Origin: Bog-756 sp963777665
Lineage (GTDB): Bacteria; Actinomycetota; Acidimicrobiia; Acidimicrobiales; RAAP-2
NCBI GenBank assembly: GCA_963777665.1
Contig: CAVZRJ010000004.1
Location: 1-64,000, forward strand
DNA: 64,000 bases
Direction of reading: 5' to 3'
The position numbers and the translations under genes are program-made. Positions within the stretch are counted from its first letter, which is position 1. Every line of letters starts with the position of its first letter. The notes beneath the pieces are model-generated. The model ran no database searches and had not been told where the DNA came from. It was given only the letters and a program-made list of their open reading frames with translations. This document shows, piece after piece, positions 60,304 to 64,000 of the stretch.

Positions 60304-61589
60304 CCGCCCTCCGGGGTGGGTGCCGGCACCGGCACGATGCGCACCCGCTCGATCCGGCGCCCGTTGACCCGGTCGACGACCAGGCGGAGGCCGTCCGCGG
60401 TGACCTGCTCGCCCGCGACCGGCACGTGGCCGAGCAGGTCGAAGACCAGACCGCCGACGGTGTCCCACGCCCCGGTGGGCAGGCTGGCGTCGATGAGGTC
60501 GTTGACCTCGTCGACGGCCAACCGGGCGCTGACCCGCAGCTCGCCGGAGGCCAGGTGCTCGACCGGAGCCTCCTCGACGTCGAACTCGTCGACGATCTCG
60601 CCCACCAGTTCCTCGATGAGGTCCTCGAGGGTCACCAACCCTGCGGTCCCGCCGTACTCGTTCACCACGATTGCCAGGTGGAACTTGTCCGCCTGCATCT
60701 CGCGGATCAGGGAGGAGACCCGTTTGGTCTCGGGCACGAAGTGGGCGGCCCGCAGGTGGGCACCGACCGGCTGGTCCTCCTGTCCGGCCCGGACCGCTCG
60801 GATCATGTCCCGGGTGTAGGCGATCCCGGCCACGTCGTCGATCTGCTGCTCGACCGCAGGCATCCGGCTGAAGCCGGCCTCGAGGGCGCGCTCGAGCGCA
60901 GCCTCGACCGTCTCGTCGGTCGCGATGGCGACCATGTCGGTGCGCGGCACCATCACCTCGCGCACCACGGTGTCGCCGAACTCGATGATCGAATGGATGA
61001 GCGCCCGCTCCTCGGTCTCGATGACGTCTCCCTCGACAGCCACGTCGGCCATGGCGAGCAGTTCGGACTCGGTGACACCGGCGCCGAGGTAGCCGGTCTG
61101 GTCGCCGATGAAGACGTTGGCCAGGCCGATCAGGCCGGTCGAGATCATGCGGATGGGCCAGAAGTGGATGACCGAGGAGACCACCGGTGCGCTCAACAGG
61201 GCGGCCCGCTCGGGGTGGTGGACCGCCCAGTTCTTGGGAACGGCCTCGGCGAAGACGAAGATGACCACGATCTCGAACACGGTGGCCGCCACCACCCCCC
61301 ACGCCCCGAACCACCGCACGGCGAGGATGCCGACCAGGGTGGCCACGACGAGCTGGCAGATGAGGACGAGCAGGAGCACCGGGTTGAGGAAACCCCGGGG
61401 GTCCTCGGTGAGCCGGACCAGAACCTTCGCTCCACGCCGCCCGTCGTCGGCCAGACTCAGGGCCTTGGCACGGGTGGTGCGCACGAGGCTGGTCTCCGCA
61501 AGCGCCAACAGGGCCGAGGCGACCAGCAGGACCAGGACCACGATGACCAGGACCAGGTCCTCCCCGGTGAACGTGGCGGTGGCGGTCAC
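60300..61589 (-). CDS. CNNM/CBS-domain membrane protein (HlyC/CorC family)
   Basis: A 429-residue protein of the CNNM/CorC family, related to Mg2+/Co2+ efflux. The N-terminal DUF21/CNNM domain has four helices (VLVIVVLVLLVASALLALAETSLVRTTRAKAL; LVVATLVGILAV; VVIFVFAEAVPKNWAV). Two CBS domains follow at ~200-320 (VMVPRTDMVAIATDETV; LVTLEDLIEELVGEIVDEFD), and a C-terminal CorC/HlyC_C domain (VHLDLLGHVP-type, GGLVFDLLGHVPVAGE). GTG 61589 overlaps the ybeY stop, and its stop overlaps era. Confidence 0.92.
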   Translation of the reverse strand: MTATATFTGEDLVLVIVVLVLLVASALLALAETSLVRTTRAKALSLADDGRRGAKVLVRLTEDPRGFLNPVLLLVLICQLVVATLVGILAVRWFGAWGVVAATVFEIVVIFVFAEAVPKNWAVHHPERAALLSAPVVSSVIHFWPIRMISTGLIGLANVFIGDQTGYLGAGVTESELLAMADVAVEGDVIETEERALIHSIIEFGDTVVREVMVPRTDMVAIATDETVEAALERALEAGFSRMPAVEQQIDDVAGIAYTRDMIRAVRAGQEDQPVGAHLRAAHFVPETKRVSSLIREMQADKFHLAIVVNEYGGTAGLVTLEDLIEELVGEIVDEFDVEEAPVEHLASGELRVSARLAVDEVNDLIDASLPTGAWDTVGGLVFDLLGHVPVAGEQVTADGLRLVVDRVNGRRIERVRIVPVPAPTPEGG

Positions 61590-62110
61590 CGGGGCGGGTC
61601 GACGAGTGGGGGGACTCGGTGGAAGCGGTCGAGCAGCTGTTGCTCGCGGCGCTCCATCCGCTCGGCCTCCTCGTCGGCGACGTGGTCCATCCCGAGCAGG
61701 TGGAGGATCCCGTGGACGACGAGCAGGGCGATCTCGTCGTCGAAGGTGACCCCGTGGTCGACGGCGTTGGCGGCGGCAACCGCCGGGCACACCACCACGT
61801 CGCCGAGCAGGAGCCTGCGACCGCTGTCCGCCTCGATCGAGGCCGGTCCGGTCCCGCCCTCGTCGGGTGAACGCCCACTCCGGTCGACCTCGTCCTCGAT
61901 GGGGAACGAGAGCACGTCGGTCGGCCCCTCCTTGCCCAGGAAGCGCTCGTTGAGCGCGGCGACCGCGTCGGGGTCCACGAAGAGGAGCGAGACCTCGGTG
62001 TCCGAGGTGATCCCTTCGGCTTCCAGCACCGAGCGGGCGAGTGCGGCCCATCGCTCGACGTTGACCGGGTGCTCGACCTGCTCGTCGGCCGCGTAGATGT
62101 CAAGCGTCAT
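61586..62110 (-). CDS. ybeY: Endoribonuclease YbeY
   Basis: A 174-residue zinc-dependent RNase that matures 16S rRNA and supports ribosome quality control. The diagnostic metal motif HGILHLLGMDH is present, as are LNERFLGKEGPTDVLSFP and LLGDVVVCPAVAAANA. A slightly long loop (DRSGRSPDEGGTGPASIEAD) interrupts the core after residue ~73. ATG 62110 overlaps the phoH end by 11 bases; era and the CBS protein follow in one operon. Confidence 0.95.
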   Translation of the reverse strand: MTLDIYAADEQVEHPVNVERWAALARSVLEAEGITSDTEVSLLFVDPDAVAALNERFLGKEGPTDVLSFPIEDEVDRSGRSPDEGGTGPASIEADSGRRLLLGDVVVCPAVAAANAVDHGVTFDDEIALLVVHGILHLLGMDHVADEEAERMERREQQLLDRFHRVPPLVDPPR

Positions 62111-63065
62111 CAGGCCCCCGGCCGTCCGAGTCGCGGTCGTAGGCGGTCACGATGTCCGCCACGATCCGGTGACGGACGACGTCACGGGCGCCGAGGTGGA
62201 CGAAGGCGAGGTCGGGCACGCCGGTCAGCACCCGCTCGAGACCCACAAGGCCGGAGCGGCCCCCGGGAACGTCGATCTGGGTGATGTCCCCGGTGACCAC
62301 CGCCTTCGAGCCGAACCCGATCCGGGTGAGGAACATCTTCATCTGTTCCGGGCTGGTGTTCTGGGCCTCGTCCAGGATGAGGAACGAGTCGTTGAGGGTG
62401 CGGCCCCGCATGAACGCCAGCGGGGCCACCTCGACCGTCCCCTTGTCGATGAGCCGTTGGGCCCCTTCGGCGTCGAGGAGGTCGTGGAGGGCGTCGTAGA
62501 GCGGACGGAGGTACGGGTCGACCTTCGCCATCATGTCCCCGGGCAGGAAACCCAGCCGCTCTCCCGCCTCGACGGCGGGCCGGGTCAGGATGATCCTGCT
62601 GACCTGGCGCGCCTGGAGTGCCTGGACCGCGAGGGCCACGGCCAGGTAGGACTTCCCGGTCCCCGCCGGCCCGATACCGAAGGTGACGATGTTGCGGGCG
62701 ATGGCGTCCGCATACCGTTTCTGCCCGCTGGTCTTCGGGCGCACCGCCCGTCCGCGCGACGAGCGCAACAGCTCCGAGGTGAGGACTTCGGAGGGTCGGA
62801 CGTCGTCGTGGAGCATGTCGATGGTCCGGGAGACCTGCACGGCGTCGAGACCCTGGCCCGACTCGAGGAGGATGATCAGCTCCTCGAACAGGGCGGCCAC
62901 CCGGTCTGCGCTCGCTCCCTCGATCGAGATCTCGTTGCCCCGAACCGCGATCCGGACATCGTCGAAGGTCCCCTCGATGAGGCGGAGCAACTCGTCCCGT
63001 TGGCCGAGGAGTCCGACCATGAGGTGGTTGCCGGGAACGAGAATCTTGACCGGGGTGCCTGCCAC
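62100..63065 (-). CDS. phoH: PhoH-family ATPase
   Basis: A 321-residue P-loop ATPase of the PhoH family, usually found next to ybeY and thought to be an RNA helicase/nuclease partner in ribosome metabolism. A KH-like N-terminal region (ISIEGASADRVAALFEEL) leads into RPKTSGQKRYADAIARNIVTFGIGPAGTGKSYLAVALAVQAL (Walker A), RIILTRPAVEAGERLGFLPGDM, ILDEAQNTSPEQMKMFLTRIG (Walker B) and VVTGDITQIDVPGG. GTG 63065 is the family start. It overlaps ybeY by 11 bases. Confidence 0.94.
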   Translation of the reverse strand: MAGTPVKILVPGNHLMVGLLGQRDELLRLIEGTFDDVRIAVRGNEISIEGASADRVAALFEELIILLESGQGLDAVQVSRTIDMLHDDVRPSEVLTSELLRSSRGRAVRPKTSGQKRYADAIARNIVTFGIGPAGTGKSYLAVALAVQALQARQVSRIILTRPAVEAGERLGFLPGDMMAKVDPYLRPLYDALHDLLDAEGAQRLIDKGTVEVAPLAFMRGRTLNDSFLILDEAQNTSPEQMKMFLTRIGFGSKAVVTGDITQIDVPGGRSGLVGLERVLTGVPDLAFVHLGARDVVRHRIVADIVTAYDRDSDGRGPDDA

Positions 63066-63113
63066 GTGCGCTCTCCCGATGACCCTACCAGCGGCCCGGG
63101 TCGCAGACGCCGG

Positions 63114-63136
63114 AGCGGCGCCGCCGCGGAGCCGCT
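63114..63136 (-). terminator. Weak hairpin between HIT and phoH genes
   Basis: AGCGGC and GCCGCT form a 6-base stem with an 11-base loop in the 77-base gap after the HIT gene. No U-tract. It could be a weak terminator or an attenuator before phoH. Confidence 0.25.
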
Positions 63137-63142
63137 GCCGGA

Positions 63143-63505
63143 TCAGCCGGGGGGCCAGTCGAAGGTCCGACCGCCGAGGAGGTGGAGGTGGAGGTGGGGC
63201 ACCGAGTTGAGCGCGTCGGGACCGACGTTGAACACCAACCGGAAGCCGCGATCGTCGCCTCCGATCCCCTCAGCGTCGGCCACCGCCCGGGCGGCGACCA
63301 ACAGGGCGGTCACGTCCTCGGCGTCGGTCGGTGCGATCGTCCCCGCGTTGACGATGTGGCGGGTGGGCACCACGAGGACGTGGACCGGTGCCTGGGGATT
63401 GAGGTCCCGGAACGCGACCACCCGTTCGTCGCGCCAGACGATGTCGGCCGGGACGTCGCCGGCCACGATCCCGCAGAACAGACAGTCGGCCGCGGCGCCC
63501 GTCAC
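63143..63505 (-). CDS. HIT-domain nucleotide hydrolase
   Basis: A 120-residue histidine-triad protein cleaving nucleoside phosphoramidates or related adenylates. The motif VPHLHLHLLGG supplies the HxHxH triad. CLFCGIVAGDVPADIVWRDERVVAFRDLNPQAPVHVLVVPTRHI is the classic start with a CxxC and the HINT-type HVLVVP segment. GTG 63505 overlaps the HTH gene stop by four bases, so it is translated after it in the same operon. Confidence 0.93.
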   Translation of the reverse strand: MTGAAADCLFCGIVAGDVPADIVWRDERVVAFRDLNPQAPVHVLVVPTRHIVNAGTIAPTDAEDVTALLVAARAVADAEGIGGDDRGFRLVFNVGPDALNSVPHLHLHLLGGRTFDWPPG

Positions 63506-63768
63506 TCGACACGGACCGACGCGCCGTCGGCATCCCCCAGTGAGCGGACCGCTCCTTTGACCTCGGGATAGAGATGCTCGAGGCTGCCCGGGGCGATCCT
63601 GCTCGCCTCGATGAACCCCTCCACGTCGCGCTCCTGGAGCCGGATCACCCGACCGAACCGGTAGGCGGCGAGGTCACCCTCGTCGATGAACCGGTAGAGG
63701 CTCCGGAGGGTCACGCCGAGGCGTTTGGCCGCCTCTTTCGTGCTCAGCCAGACGATGGGCTCGCTCAA
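63502..63768 (-). CDS. HTH_17-type DNA-binding protein (BldC/excisionase-like)
   Basis: An 88-residue protein with one winged helix-turn-helix: VWLSTKEAAKRLGVTLRSLYRFIDEGDLAAYRFGRVIRLQERDVEGFIE, the MerR-like DNA-binding domain seen in BldC and excisionases. Outside an integrated element and tied to the HIT gene by a GTGA overlap, it is more likely a chromosomal regulator of the BldC type. The start is unclear; I chose TTG 63768 (LSEPIVWLST) because the frame upstream is Arg/Ser-rich noise. Confidence 0.72.
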   Translation of the reverse strand: MSEPIVWLSTKEAAKRLGVTLRSLYRFIDEGDLAAYRFGRVIRLQERDVEGFIEASRIAPGSLEHLYPEVKGAVRSLGDADGASVRVE

Positions 63769-63805
63769 CGGGGTACCCCGCGAGAGGCGGGCGGACCTCC
63801 GTCCA

Positions 63806-63994
63806 TCAGACGTGCACGAGCAGCCCGAGCTCGTCCAGGCGGGCTCCCATGCTGTCGGGCGTGACCCCGAACAGGCAGGCGATGGCTCGCACATCCTCGG
63901 ACCGGATGGTGATCATCCTGCCGTTGAAGTCCTGCCGGTGCACCTGGATCATGCTCAGGAACCGTCGCAGCAGATCGCGCTCCGGACCGCTCAC
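63806..63994 (-). CDS. Small conserved hypothetical protein (62 residues)
   Basis: 62 codons on the present frame, starting GTG 63994 (SGPERDLLRRFLSMIQVHRQDFNGRM) with TIRSEDVRAIACLFGVTPDSMGARLDELGLLV. The second part looks like a short helical DNA-binding or dimer motif. The frame may begin to the right of the window, since only six bases remain. It precedes the HTH gene on the same strand by 37 bases. Confidence 0.55.
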   Translation of the reverse strand: MSGPERDLLRRFLSMIQVHRQDFNGRMITIRSEDVRAIACLFGVTPDSMGARLDELGLLVHV

Positions 63995-64000
63995 CGTGTG

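Noticed and set aside
61619..61870. Plus-strand frame opposite ybeY
   Set aside because: Pure shadow of a well-recognised gene.
1..64000. CRISPR arrays
   Set aside because: No regularly spaced 24-37-base repeats with unique spacers anywhere; the only regular repeats are coding (MBG) or the two hairpin modules.

Overview
The window is high-GC DNA from an actinobacterium-like organism. The shared block at the right end (rpoD-dnaG, ppdK, single-chain glycyl-tRNA synthetase, hemW, recO, uppS, era, ybeY, phoH), the F420-type luciferase-like oxidoreductase, the abundant GTG starts with 4-base GTGA/ATGA overlaps, and the cysteine-rich secreted repeat proteins point to Actinomycetota, most likely class Acidimicrobiia. 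The phylum is fairly secure; the class is an inference.

Layout. 1-5760: the right end of an integrated element. It holds two near-identical IS110-family insertion sequences facing away from each other, a 656-base spacer made of two ~302-base modules rich in TCGAT-loop hairpins, an excisionase-like gene and a tyrosine integrase, and it ends at a tRNA-Val(TAC) gene. 5772-15425: ordinary chromosome with an inositol-phosphatase-like enzyme, two small unknown proteins, an acyltransferase/SGNH fusion, an aldehyde dehydrogenase, an F420-type oxidoreductase operon and two very small genes. 15752-23250: an accessory region next to a CAT-anticodon tRNA (probably Ile2). It contains a broken integrase, secreted cysteine-repeat proteins (one frameshifted), an SDR, a D-threonine-aldolase-like enzyme, and a ~150-base direct repeat at both borders. 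23221-33339: secreted proteins, including a 2385-residue RCC1 plus 21xMBG repeat protein with a 711-base higher-order repeat, and a Tat-exported phosphoesterase.

33413-43632 is an acyl-CoA/lipid catabolism cluster: DUF35-thiolase fusion, enoyl-CoA hydratase, cytochrome P450, two SDRs, methylmalonate-semialdehyde dehydrogenase, an HSL-type esterase, an acyl-CoA synthetase and an amidohydrolase remnant. Two control regions in it carry a similar ~15-base inverted repeat, suggesting a common repressor. After a frameshifted VOC gene and tRNA-Asn, 44470-64000 is housekeeping: transcription initiation and primer synthesis (rpoD, dnaG), PEP metabolism (ppdK), translation (glyS), haem and repair (hemW, recO), cell-wall lipid (uppS), a DinG-type helicase, and ribosome/RNA maturation (era, ybeY, phoH) in tightly overlapping minus-strand operons.

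Several reading frames are interrupted by single-base indels (22.15, 39.9-40.0, 43.97 and 50.83 kb), and the glycyl-tRNA synthetase frame lacks a stop where its family ends. These are either real decay or base-level assembly errors. The most novel-looking features are the structured TCGAT-loop modules between the IS110 copies, the IS110 leader with a strong stem (candidate bridge RNA), the higher-order repeat in the giant secreted protein, and the lysine/alanine-rich tail on PPDK.
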